This document shows, piece by piece, positions 45,259-55,400 of a DNA stretch of 64,000 bases (its first letter is position 1; each line of letters opens with the position of its first letter). The stretch is taken from positions 160,001 to 224,000 of the forward strand of contig CAUJNA010002891.1 of NCBI GenBank assembly GCA_963377175.1. The letters are read 5' to 3'. The notes under the pieces were generated by a model, which was not told the DNA's origin, did no database searches, and saw only the letters and a program-made list of their open reading frames with translations. Source of the DNA: Effrenium voratum (Eukaryota; Sar; Dinophyceae; Suessiales; Symbiodiniaceae). The position numbers and the translations under genes are program-made.

Positions 45259-45360
45259 AACCACCTAGAGCCGTTGGACTCATTTAAATTTGTTCTGCAG
45301 GCCTTGAGCTGTTTCGGCTGCGCCATGGCAAAGGTTCTTATAGAGATCCTACCCTCAGCA
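45259..45360 (+). repeat. Degenerate direct repeat, right copy
   Basis: Matches 42278-42364 in order and strand, with about 15 extra bases near 45325. Confidence 0.6.
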
Positions 45361-46807
45361 GCCTGATTGAAAAAAGGGCAAGCCGCTAGAAGGACGCCAG
45401 CATGTTGGAACGCCATTCGTGCATTCTAGAGACCAGTAGCAGTTGCAAGTTTCCTCATTGCATTTATGGGGATGTTGCAGTTCTCAGTTGTGCGTATCAC
45501 ATTGGGCCGGGAGAATGGGTGTGGCATTGGCCAATACTCTAGACTCTAGTTTGAACAGCTCAGTTAGACTTGCGGTGCCTGATCGGTAGCTGCTACCCGC
45601 CAGGGGCGTCATGAGGACGGTGTGAACATCTCGGTGTCCGGCCACCGCTTCCGCTGCAAACTGCCGCAGGCGCACGAACGCACTTGATTTTGACTAGAGT
45701 GCGAAGAGCAAAACAGCCCGGTTTCAAACAGCCAGCCGCAAGCCAGATGGAACAGATTTCAGAAGGGCGTGCCACGAGAAGAACTAGTGATATGAAGCCC
45801 ATCTAGATTCACATGACCTGACCTCCATGCCTCTTCTGGTTCTGTCGATGCTACTTTACTGCGCAGCACCAACACAAAGAGAACCTGGCCCATGTTTTGC
45901 GTTCAGGGTGCAAAGGGCAGAGCCGTGCGCCCCTTCACCACCCAGGCTTTGTTACAAACGCATGCATCAAGGAGAAGGCATGCCCTCGTGCCTTGCTGTG
46001 AAGGGAGGGCCCAGGAAAGGGACCGTTTTACAAGCATAGATTGCTGCTTGGTTGGTTCAAAGGAGGGCTTTGCCGCACTAAGACTCCACAGCACGATTTG
46101 CAACCACTTGCGGATAGAGATGCAGGGCTAATGTCTGGTTGATTGCACCAGCCCCGCCCCAAACAACATCGGAGCCCGGACCCCAAGAATAGGTTTCCCT
46201 CTACTCACACCCTTTCTCTGTGGTGTTCAACACGCTTTTTGGTCCAAAGGAGGTTCTTCACATCACCACTTAGGTAGGGGTCTATTTCTTCAAGAACCTT
46301 TGACTCCTGGACCCTGACCCCACTTGCCCACCTCTGTCTTTTTCTTTAAATATGGTAAGCCCAGCAAGCCCCATTTTGCAGGCATACGTAGATCCCAAGG
46401 GAATCCCACGAGAAATCCTTGCTTTGGCGACTGGCCAATGAACTCCTCTACAAAAACCCGGTGGTTGCCACGGCCAGAAAAAAACTGGAACACCGATTAT
46501 TTTGGGCAGGCCAACTCCTGGACAAAAATCCGGTGGTTGCCACAGAGGCCAGGCAAAAACTCGTGGCTCTCAGGGCCAGGGCTTCTCCACACGCGCCGCG
46601 GTGGCGCGGCGCGCCGCCGCGCTGCTGGGCACTTGCCTTGGAGGCAGCGCCGGCCAGGAGCAGCGCCTCGGATGCCTCGCCTTGGATGCCTCGCCTCCCA
46701 CAAATAAATAATGATATGAAAGTTATGTTCTCAAGCACGTACAATAGATATACATTGGCTTTATTCAATTGGCATGCAGAGCATAAAAACACTACATTTG
46801 CTCCGGC
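45361..46807. other. Non-coding region, no gene recognised
   Basis: It contains a short GC-rich stretch (46590-46690). Two similar stretches (46448-46500 and 46507-46560), each with a CAAAAA(C/T)CCGGTGGTTGCCAC block, form a diverged tandem duplication of about 65 bases. No protein family recognised. Confidence 0.4.
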
Positions 46808-47312
46808 ATGGACGTGTCCGCCTGTACGTGTGTGCGCGCGGCCCCCCGCGGGCGGGTGTACGGGTGCACGTACGGGCGTACGGGCGTGCGTGCGGGCGTG
46901 CGTACGGGCGTGCGTGCGGGCGCGCGGGTTTGCGTGCGGGTGTACGCACGGGCGTACGGGCGCACGCCTGCTGCGTACAGGCATGCGAACGGGGCGTACA
47001 GGCGTACGTACACCCGTCCGCGTGCAAAATAAGGCCTTATGTTTGAAAAGTAAGGCCTTATTTTTTAAATAAGACCATATTTTCGGAATAAGGCCTTATT
47101 TTTCTGCCCACGCGCGTGCGCACATCCGTCCGCCCACCCGCGCGTGTTTCCAAGCACACGCACGCGCGTGCGTCCGCACGTCCGCGCGCATGTCTGTACA
47201 CACGTCCGAACGCCGTCCATGCGTCCGCACGTATGTCCGTCGTCCGTACGCCGCCTGGGCGTCCGCGCACGTGTCCGTACATGCGTCTGTACTCGCGCGG
47301 TCAGCCGTACAG
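46808..47312. repeat. Alternating purine-pyrimidine block with strand-bias switch
   Basis: 46808-47025 is built from CGTACGGG and CGTGCGGG units (G-rich on the + strand). 47108-47312 is built from CGTCCGCACG units (C-rich). Between them is an 80-base AT-rich centre with repeats of the palindrome AATAAGGCCTTATT. Alternating CG/TG/CA steps favour Z-DNA. The low-complexity Arg/Ala/Thr/His frames across it are artefacts. Confidence 0.8.
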
Positions 47313-47444
47313 GTTTTGATCCATTATATGAGCATGCGTATCAAATCTATCCAATATATAGATGTATCTTATGAAGATTAGATCAATTACCTCTACATAT
47401 AGTAGAGACATTGTTATATAGCGACATAGACACACACATGTCAA
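47313..47444. other. AT-rich spacer
   Basis: Short AT-rich sequence between the GC block and the TGTA array; nothing recognised. Confidence 0.5.
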
Positions 47445-47636
47445 ATATATATATATATATATATATATGATATGTATGCATGCATGTATGTAATGTAATG
47501 TAATGTAATGTTGTGTTATGTTATGTAATGTTATGCATGTAATGTAATGTATGAATGTAACGTAACGCAACCTAACTGAACTGAATGTATGTATGCATGT
47601 AATGTATGTATGTATGTATGTATGTATGTATGTATG

Positions 47637-47667
<31 letters not shown>

Positions 47668-47857
47668 TGTATGTATGTATGTATGTATGTATGTATGTAT
47701 GTATGTATGTATGTATGTATGTATGTATGTATGTATGTATGTATGTATGTATGTATGTATGTATGTATGTATGTATGTATGTATGTATGTATGTATGTAT
47801 GTATGTATGTATGTATGTATGTATGTATGTATGTATGTATGTATGTATGTATGTATG

Positions 47858-47889
<32 letters not shown>

Positions 47890-48395
47890 TGTATGTATGT
47901 ATGTATGTATGTATGTATGTATGTATGTATGTATGTATGTATGTATGTATGTATGTATGTATGTATGTATGTATGTATGTATGTATGTATGTATGTATGT
48001 ATGTATGTATGTATGTATGTATGTATGTATGTATGTATGTATGTATGTATGTATGTATGTATGTATGTATGTATGTATGTATGTATGTATGTATGTATGT
48101 ATGTATGTATGTATGTATGTATGTATGTATGTATGTATGTATGTATGTATGTATGTATGTATGTATGTATGTATGTATGTATGTATGTATGTATGTATGT
48201 ATGTATGTATGTATGTATGTATGTATGTATGTATGTATGTATGTATGTATGTATGTATGTATGTATGTATGTATGTATGTATGTATGTATGTATGTATGT
48301 ATGTATGTATGTATGTATGTATGTATGTATGTATGTATGTATGTATGTATGTATGTATGTATGTATGTATGTATGTATGTATGTATGTATGTATG

Positions 48396-48426
<31 letters not shown>

Positions 48427-48534
48427 TGTAATGTAATGTATGTATGTATGTATGTATGTATGTATGTATGTATGTATGTATGTATGTATGTATGTATGTA
48501 TGTATGTATGTATGTATGTATGTATGTATGTATG

Positions 48535-48565
<31 letters not shown>

Positions 48566-49108
48566 TGTAATGTAATGTATGTATGTATGTATGTATGTAT
48601 GTATGTATGTATGTATGTATGTATGTATGTATGTATGTATGTATGTATGTGTAATGTATGTATGTATGTATGTAATGTATGTATGTATGTAATGTAATGT
48701 ATGTATGTATGTATGCATGTATGTATGCATGTATGTAATGTAATGTATGTAATGTAATGTATGTAATGTATGTATGTATGTATGTATGTATGTATGTATG
48801 TATGTAGATGTAATGTATGTAATGTATGTAATGTATGTAATGTATGTATGTATGTATGTATGTATGTATGTATGTATGTATGTATGTATGTATGTATGTA
48901 TGTATGTACTGTATGTAATGTATGTAATGTATGTACGTATGTTTGTATGTATGTATGTATGTATGTAATGTATGTATGTATGTATGTATGTATGTAATGT
49001 AATGTATGTATGTATGTATGTAATGTAATGTAATGTAATGTATGTATGTATGTATGTATGTATGTATGTATGTATGTATGTATGTATGTATGTATGTATG
49101 TATGTATG

Positions 49109-49139
<31 letters not shown>

Positions 49140-49667
49140 TGTGTCTGTATGTATGTATGTATGTATGTATGTAATGTATGTATGTATGTATGTAATGTAA
49201 TGTAATGTATGTAATGTATGTAATGTAATGTATGTATGTATGTATGTATGTATGTATGTATGTGTAATGTATGTGTAATGTATGTATGTATGTATGTATG
49301 TGTAATGTAATGTAATGTAATGTAATGTATGTAATGTAATGTAATGTATGTATGTATGTATGTAATGTATGTATGTATGTATGTATGTATGTATGTATGT
49401 ATGTATGTATGTATGTATGTATGTATGTATGTATGTATGTATGTATGTATGTATGTATGTATGTATGTATGTATGTATGTATGTATGTATGTATGTATGT
49501 ATGTATGTATGTATGTATGTATGTATGTATGTATGTATGTATGTATGTATGTATGTATGTATGTATGTATGTATGTATGTATGTATGTATGTATGTATGT
49601 ATGTATGTATGTATGTATGTATGTATGTATGTATGTATGTATGTATGTATGTATGTATGTATGTATG

Positions 49668-49699
<32 letters not shown>

Positions 49700-49865
49700 T
49701 GTATGTATGTATGTATGTATGTGTATGTATGTATGTATGTATGTATGTATGTATGTATGTATGTATGTATGTATGTATGTATGTATGTATGTATGTATGT
49801 ATGTATGTATGTATGTATGTATGTATGTATGTATGTATGTATGTATGTATGTATGTATGTATGTA
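47445..49865 (+). repeat. (TGTA)n array, left part
   Basis: A TA run (47447-47467) leads into about 2.3 kb of TGTA repeats with TAATG, TGCA and TGTG interruptions. Stretches of more than 500 bases are pure. All frames are open, giving Met-Tyr-Val-Cys and Ile-His-Thr-Tyr pseudo-proteins of up to 871 codons that are not genes. Element B interrupts the array at 49865. Confidence 0.97.
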
Positions 49866-50028
49866 TGTAGTTGTGTAACGTGATGCATTTATCAACCATG
49901 TAAAACCCCAATGCATGAATGTCTCACTTGCGCAGTCTCATCATTACGACTGCGTATGGCTCAAGGAAAAAGCGCGCTGAGTACAGGGTTCATTTGTGAC
50001 CCTTCCCGGTTGTTTAACCTGTTCTATA
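49866..50028 (+). repeat. 5' LTR of element B
   Basis: 163 bp, TGTAG...CTATA, short for an LTR. The ends form an imperfect inverted repeat. The exact left edge is uncertain by a few bases because the LTR starts with array-like TGTA. Differences from the 3' copy are an extra G near 49873 and T versus C near 49978. Confidence 0.88.
49952..49965 (+). promoter_or_regulatory. Spliced-leader-like stretch in the element B LTR
   Basis: GCGTATGGCTCAAG ends in TGGCTCAAG, the exact last nine bases of the dinoflagellate spliced leader, preceded by CGTA, which also occurs in the leader before the missing middle part. The 3' LTR copy is at 62648-62661. Weaker than the element A match, but in the same kind of place. 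Confidence 0.45.
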
Positions 50029-50043
50029 GGTTATCAGCCGTAA
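50029..50043 (+). promoter_or_regulatory. Primer-binding site of element B
   Basis: GGTTATCAGCCGTAA, identical to element A although the LTRs are unrelated, which argues for the same primer: an anticodon-arm fragment of a tRNA-Ile. Confidence 0.7.
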
Positions 50044-50070
50044 GCGGCTCTTTGTACAGAGTTGTACGCC

Positions 50071-52401
50071 ATGGATGGCGACCCTGGACTACCCCATGCC
50101 GAGGTGCGTCCCACACCTGATGAGCCCGCAGGCGATGAAGACGCCTCGCAATATGAACCGACTAGTCGAGCAAACTCCCAAGTGGCCAGGGAGCTCATCA
50201 GGAAGGGACAGGCACTGAGCAGTCAGGGCCCCGAATCACTTCGATCTCGGAGTGACCGTGGGAGGACTGGGCGGTCTGGTGCTCGATCTCCTTCACCTGT
50301 TGGATCAGATCGGCATCGGCATGGTGACATCGTCATGTACGACCCCCAGACCGATCTCGCAAGGGGAAACCCTATGCCACAGTCCATGAATCAGTTCAAC
50401 CAACATGTTGCAAACGTCCACCTCGATCCTTCGATGACGATCAACCAGGACGTGACGAACTATCAGCAGATCAACGCTACCCAGAACAATGCCCAATTCA
50501 ACCAGTTCGTGAATCAGGACACCGGTCCCATGGTCGCCCAGATGGCGGAGGCAAGGCATGGTGAGATTATTGCCGGACTTCAAAGCCAATCGGAGGCCAT
50601 GAAACGCGAGATTCAAATGAATGCGGAGCAGCGTGTGAACACCATGAAATCGGAAAGAGAAGCCGAGATGAAGTACCAAAACGCCATGAACACGATCAGC
50701 GAGCAGGAGAAGCAGATCAGGGAGCTAAGGGCTATGGTCGAGCAGATGATGCAAAATCAGCAGCAACCGCCTGCTCAACCTGCTCCAGCCCCTGCGCCTC
50801 CCGTTCAGCAGGCACCAGCTACCCCCTTGGCTATCCCGACCGTTCCTTTGGCTGCATCTCCACCCGGACTTTCGAATGCTTCCTCGCACAGTTGGACGAA
50901 GGTCGGGAGCGACCCCTACGGCAAAGACGGATCCGTTCCCGCCGGGGCCGTGGACGATGCTGCTACCGGAGACGGTTGGCCTTGCGATGACGGTGATGGT
51001 GGAAATGACAAGGACAAGAAAAAGAAGAAGAAGAAGAAAAAGAAGAAGGACCGTAGCCGACGCCGGCGACGAGATCCATCATCTTCTCCCTCGTCATCTT
51101 CGTCATCAACTTCTACTGCATCGGATGAATCCTTTCGACGAAAGCTACTGAAGCACTTAGGTAATTCGAGCGATCCGACAGCGGAACGCGTTCGTGTAAA
51201 GGAGGGTGACAGAATTCAGATTCCCCGATTCCCGAAGCCCGAACAGTACCGTAATTGGAGGATCAAAGTTAGGGATGCTGTTGTTGCTACTTCCGACCAA
51301 CCCGAAAAGGCATTTGAGTGGATTGAGGCAACTTGGATCCCAGGTCAAACTGTTGAAGTCCTTCGTGATTCAGGAATGTTTGTCCATCTTGATGCAAAGC
51401 TGGCATCGGCGTTGACGAATATCTTGGAGGGCGACCTCGCGCGGCAAGTCGACATTTTCAAAGAACAAGAAGCAAAGGAGAAACGCTACGCGAGGGGGCG
51501 CCAAATTCTTTTGATGATTCACAAGCACTTCAGCACGAACATCAAACATGGTGCAATTTACGACTTTGAGGACTTGCTCTCTGTCCAGCTCATCAACGAG
51601 GACCTCAAGAACTTCATGACAAGATGGGACACGGTCATCGCTGGAATGGGCAATGAGCAGAATGAGAAGACCCTTGAAGCGCTGTTCCACCGCCAGATTC
51701 GAAAGTTTCGGCCTCTCAGTCATGATCTCAATGAGTATGAGCGGGTTGAGGAAGGGACGGAAAAGCACTCTTATAAATTCCTGATTCACGCATCGAGGAA
51801 TTATTTGGAGCGTAAGAGGCTTGTTCACATGCGGGATGCTATGTCAAGCAACACAACTGGACGTGGCAGGACTCCGTCGAACAACCCTGCAGTTCCTGGA
51901 ATCCCCAAGGGTGTATGTGTGAAATTTCAAACTGGCCAGTGCACCTATGGTTCAGACTGCCGATTCGAACATGTTAAGGCACCGAAAGGTAAGGGGAAAG
52001 GCAAGAAGGGCGGATCTAGACCCCAGACGCCAAGGAAGTATCGTTCGCAGAGTCCTCCTGGTTCGAAGCCCCAGGTGCGCAAGTTCTTCAAAGCGAACAG
52101 ATGTGAGAGAGGGAAAGATTGCCCATGGCAGCACCCCGCAACTTCCAAGGCAGCTCCAGCCCCAAAGGCCGAGAAGACCACTAGTGGAGACACCCCCAAG
52201 ACATCGCCGAGAGACAAAAAAAGAAGAAGAAGAAGGGAAGCAGGCCTTCTTCTCAAGATTCGAAAGACTCGAAGGGTTCTCAGTCCCTCAAGTCTCCGCG
52301 ATCGTCAAAAGGCAGCAATGCTGCGGTGTGCCTCCTCCAGGCGATGGTGTGCGCCGCGACCCTCGACTCGGTCGCCTCGCATCCTTGCCTGCCTAGTGTG
52401 A
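50071..52401 (+). CDS. Element B Gag
   Basis: ATG at 50071 (MDGDPGLPHAE). Order: Ser/Arg-rich N terminus; Gln/Asn-rich and coiled-coil region (50380-50760); Pro/Ala/Gln linker; poly-Lys then Arg-rich stretch (51010-51075); capsid-like domain (51205-51850); a CCCH finger (C-x7-C-x5-C-x3-H, 51913-51972); Lys/Gly-rich linker; and a second finger that has lost its first Cys (52072-52132). After the A7 run at 52216-52222 the -1 frame reads as Ser/Lys-rich protein and continues into Pol, so the last ~60 codons here are probably not native. Confidence 0.85.
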   Translation: MDGDPGLPHAEVRPTPDEPAGDEDASQYEPTSRANSQVARELIRKGQALSSQGPESLRSRSDRGRTGRSGARSPSPVGSDRHRHGDIVMYDPQTDLARGNPMPQSMNQFNQHVANVHLDPSMTINQDVTNYQQINATQNNAQFNQFVNQDTGPMVAQMAEARHGEIIAGLQSQSEAMKREIQMNAEQRVNTMKSEREAEMKYQNAMNTISEQEKQIRELRAMVEQMMQNQQQPPAQPAPAPAPPVQQAPATPLAIPTVPLAASPPGLSNASSHSWTKVGSDPYGKDGSVPAGAVDDAATGDGWPCDDGDGGNDKDKKKKKKKKKKKDRSRRRRRDPSSSPSSSSSSTSTASDESFRRKLLKHLGNSSDPTAERVRVKEGDRIQIPRFPKPEQYRNWRIKVRDAVVATSDQPEKAFEWIEATWIPGQTVEVLRDSGMFVHLDAKLASALTNILEGDLARQVDIFKEQEAKEKRYARGRQILLMIHKHFSTNIKHGAIYDFEDLLSVQLINEDLKNFMTRWDTVIAGMGNEQNEKTLEALFHRQIRKFRPLSHDLNEYERVEEGTEKHSYKFLIHASRNYLERKRLVHMRDAMSSNTTGRGRTPSNNPAVPGIPKGVCVKFQTGQCTYGSDCRFEHVKAPKGKGKGKKGGSRPQTPRKYRSQSPPGSKPQVRKFFKANRCERGKDCPWQHPATSKAAPAPKAEKTTSGDTPKTSPRDKKRRRRREAGLLLKIRKTRRVLSPSSLRDRQKAAMLRCASSRRWCAPRPSTRSPRILACLV
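50359..50377 (+). other. Element B hairpin B1
   Basis: GCA AGGG GAAA CCCT a TGC. Seven Watson-Crick pairs, one bulged base, GNRA loop; in Gag. Confidence 0.85.
50962..50980 (+). other. Element B hairpin B2
   Basis: GCT ACCG GAGA CGGT t GGC. Seven pairs (one G-T). Confidence 0.8.
51321..51339 (+). other. Element B hairpin B3
   Basis: GAT TGAG GCAA CTTG g ATC. Seven pairs (two G-T); the only GCAA loop. Confidence 0.65.
51424..51442 (+). other. Element B imperfect hairpin
   Basis: TTG GAGG GCGA CCTC g CGC. Six of seven pairs form; the outermost is T-C. Confidence 0.35.
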
Positions 52402-55400
52402 CTCACGATGTTTTCCAGAGTGTGCCATGTATCAAGAAGTGCGTGCAATTCTCTGATTACCCATCTATTTCGAACTATGAGACTGACGGCGAGCTTTGGC
52501 CCTACACTGCCTCGTCGAGAAGGTTTGCACACGAGTTTCCTGTTGATTATGTTCCGAAGTTCGATGAGAGAGCTGTCTCTGACGCAACTCTTATCGGCAC
52601 CATGCATGAAGCTATGATGAAGGATTTGCTCAAAGGCACGAAGACTCCTTGCAAATTTCAATGCGACTCTGATTTCGGCTGTGATTCCTGCATCCCCGCA
52701 GGCCTAACGGCCGAGCCAGAGAAGCCCGAGACCTCCCCCAAAAAGGGGAAAGCTGCTGTTGCTCGTATGACAATGGATTCTTCTCACATTCCGTGGATCG
52801 CGGATACAGGAGCTTCCCAGGATTTGCTGTCGGGAACCGATGCGGAGGTGGGGTGTATTTACGAATCGTCTCAACCTCTGAAATTTTCCACAGCCAATGG
52901 GAATATTATCGGTACCAAGCAGGCCAGGGTCAAGATCCAACAGACCGATAGTGTTGTTCGGCCATATGTTCTTGACAAGGCTCCATCCGTGTTATCCGTG
53001 GGTATGAGATGCCTCAGGGACGGATATGATTTCGTTTGGAGAGCCCACAGCAGACCTTATTTCCGACTTCCGGATGGTACACGTATCAAGCTCGAGGTCA
53101 AAGACAATGTTCCATTCATTCCCCCAGCAACTCAGAATGCTGTTCCAGCTTTGTCACAGAGCATTCCAAAGGTTACATCATTACCATCAGCTCCCATCGA
53201 AATTGAGGATGAAATTCTAGTCATTGACGAGGAACCAGAAGCTGTTGAAGAGGTGCTTGTGACCAATGAGGATGATGGGGATGAATTGGGGAACGATGAT
53301 TTCTTGCTTGAGGACACCATTAGCCAACCGGAAGGTGAGGTCATTGAAGAGTGCCATGACATTCCCTCCGAAGATGCGCCTAAGGTCATCGCTTCCGATT
53401 TTGTGTCTAAGCCTATTTTGAAGGACGCCCCTCGCGAACGCGGTGAAGCAGCTTTGCGTGATGAGGCGACCTCACTCCAGCACTTGATGTGTCACACTCC
53501 CAAGAACCCCTTTTGCGAGACTTGTAACAGGGCGAAGATGTACAAATATCCATCAAAACAAAAGGGAGGTTCCACTCAAGTCGAGGCCAAGAAGTTTGGT
53601 GATCACCTTACGGCGGACCATCTTCTCACATCAGATGATCGTGAAATCGGCATTGATCAACCTAGGGTTGCACTTGTGGTTCGAGATGTTGCCACTGATT
53701 TCCGTTATGTTTACCCAGCAGCACGGAAAACCTCTCATCAATGTGTGATGGCATTCAAGCACTTTGTCCGCACCGGGGAAACCGTGAACGTGTTTTACAG
53801 TGATCGGGCTCCTGAACTTGTGAAAGCGGCGGATCAATTGGAATGGAAGCATGTTCAAAGTACCAACTACATTTCCAAAACTAATGCTATTGCTGAGAGG
53901 AACGTCAGGGCGATTATCGAGGGCACGAGGACCAACCTGGAACAAGCTGGTTTGCATCATTCGTATTGGCCACATGCGGCCAAACACTATTGCATGGCGC
54001 ATAACATCACGGACCACCCAGATTATCATTCACCATGGAAGGTACGTTTTGGAGAAGATTTTCCCGGACCATATTTGCCCTTTGGTTGTCAAGTCAACTT
54101 TTGGACTGGCCCGAGGAATCGACCCAACAAGCCTTTGAAGTTTGAACCTACTTCCAGGGCTGGAATATTTCTGGGGTATCCCATCCATCCTGACTTTCTT
54201 TGGCGTCACGAATTTCTCGTTGTTCCTTTGCGAGATTTGATGGAGAAGGACTATGATCAACCTATTGCTCCTTTGAGAGTAAATCAGATCAAATGTCCGG
54301 ATGGTGAATTCTCTTTTCCAATGGTCGAACGGCACTTGTTGCACATGAATGGCGTAATGCCGGGGCTTGAATACGCTCCTGAAACGCCCGATCCAGCTGC
54401 ATTGGATGCGCCGCTCTTGGAGGAGGATTTGCCGGCAGAGATGCCAGGCCAGGATGACATCGATGATCAGGAACTCGCTGAAAACCTCGGAAAGCTGATC
54501 AAAGATTCCCCCAAAAAGGGACCCGCATCGGAAGAAATGGTCAAAGTCATTGATTTGAAGACCAGCAAGGACACCTTTGTTCCCAAAGATGGAGGTGCTC
54601 ATTACGATGCGGGGGGTGTGAAAGCCCGAAGGTATTCAGGATCGAGCAAACCCGACAGTATTCCACCTTTTCTTTGGAAAACAATGTCAACCAAGCAAAG
54701 GAGACTTGCCATTATTAAGGATGAGCGAGAGAAGGCTCGCAAGGCTTTCCCCGATGAGCCCGTCTCCGAGGACCCGGAAGCTTCTTCTTCCAAAGCTAGG
54801 CCGGCGACCACTGCAGGATTGGAAGATGAATTTTCAAGCATTCCTCTTATGCCTGTTGCACCTTGCGTTGGGAACCGCTCTAAAGAGGAGACCGTTGAGG
54901 ACGTGCTGGATGTTGTAGTTTTGCCTGCACTTTCTGCGAATCCCGAAATTGGTCAACATCGTTGCAAAGTTCTCCAAGCTCACCTTCACCCCGTTATTCA
55001 TGCTATGGTTGCTAGACCGGTGGGGCGGAAGGAGATTGAAAGCAATGCTGATGCTCAAAAGTCTATCGACGTGGAGTGGCACAACCTTGAGAGCAAGGGC
55101 GCGTGGGATTACAACACTGTGCGTGAGTGGTCGCAGGTGGTCAAAGAAGCTAAGGGGAGAAGTGAAAAGGTCCATGTTGGCAAAATATTTGAAATCTGTG
55201 TTGAGAAAGGGAGTGAACTTCAAAAGGGAAACCCTCTTCGCAAGTTTAAGGGAAGGACTGTGTTTCAGGGGAACAACGTAAAAGACGAAAATGCTGAGCA
55301 AGCTTTATTCGCTGAACTTGGATCGGCCCCTTCCACCATGGAAGCTGCCAAAGCCATCGATGCTTATGGAGCTATGCCTGGTAACTGCGCCCAACAATCC

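Larger units (their letters stand above)
42278..45360 (+). pseudogene. Decayed retroelement with a methyltransferase-like relic
   Basis: About 3.1 kb between two degenerate direct repeats. The left half (42470-43720) has Gag-like frames rich in Met, Asn and Gln with short tandem NAQNMSFGA-type repeats. From 44410 to 45000, split over three frames, are LIILSLPCPSFSPLRQL, FLLGHPWRL...FLDMC and LTNVWPL...GHEVHQPL. That order matches the SPPCTxFSxLQ / EHPxxxxSW / DxC / TNS...GHxH pattern found in many dinoflagellate retroelement proteins and reminiscent of C5 methyltransferase motifs IV and VI. Stops and frame breaks show it is dead. The right half of Pol is missing. Confidence 0.45.
51205..51972 (+). 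other. Element B Gag capsid domain and CCCH finger
   Basis: A helical domain with aromatic and leucine pattern (FPKPEQYRNWRIKVRDAV ... FMTRWDTVIAGM) in capsid position. It is followed by a CCCH finger instead of the usual CCHC knuckle, as in element A. The likely role is particle assembly and RNA binding. Confidence 0.75.

Noticed and set aside
49866..49874. Element B LTR starting at TGTAAC (49874)
   Set aside because: Starting at TGTAG puts the 3' copy directly after its G-rich tract and extends the match, so the earlier start is better, with a few bases of uncertainty.
47301..49916. Open frames of up to 871 codons on both strands
   Set aside because: They are translations of the (TGTA)n repeat, which has no stops in any frame; no real gene.
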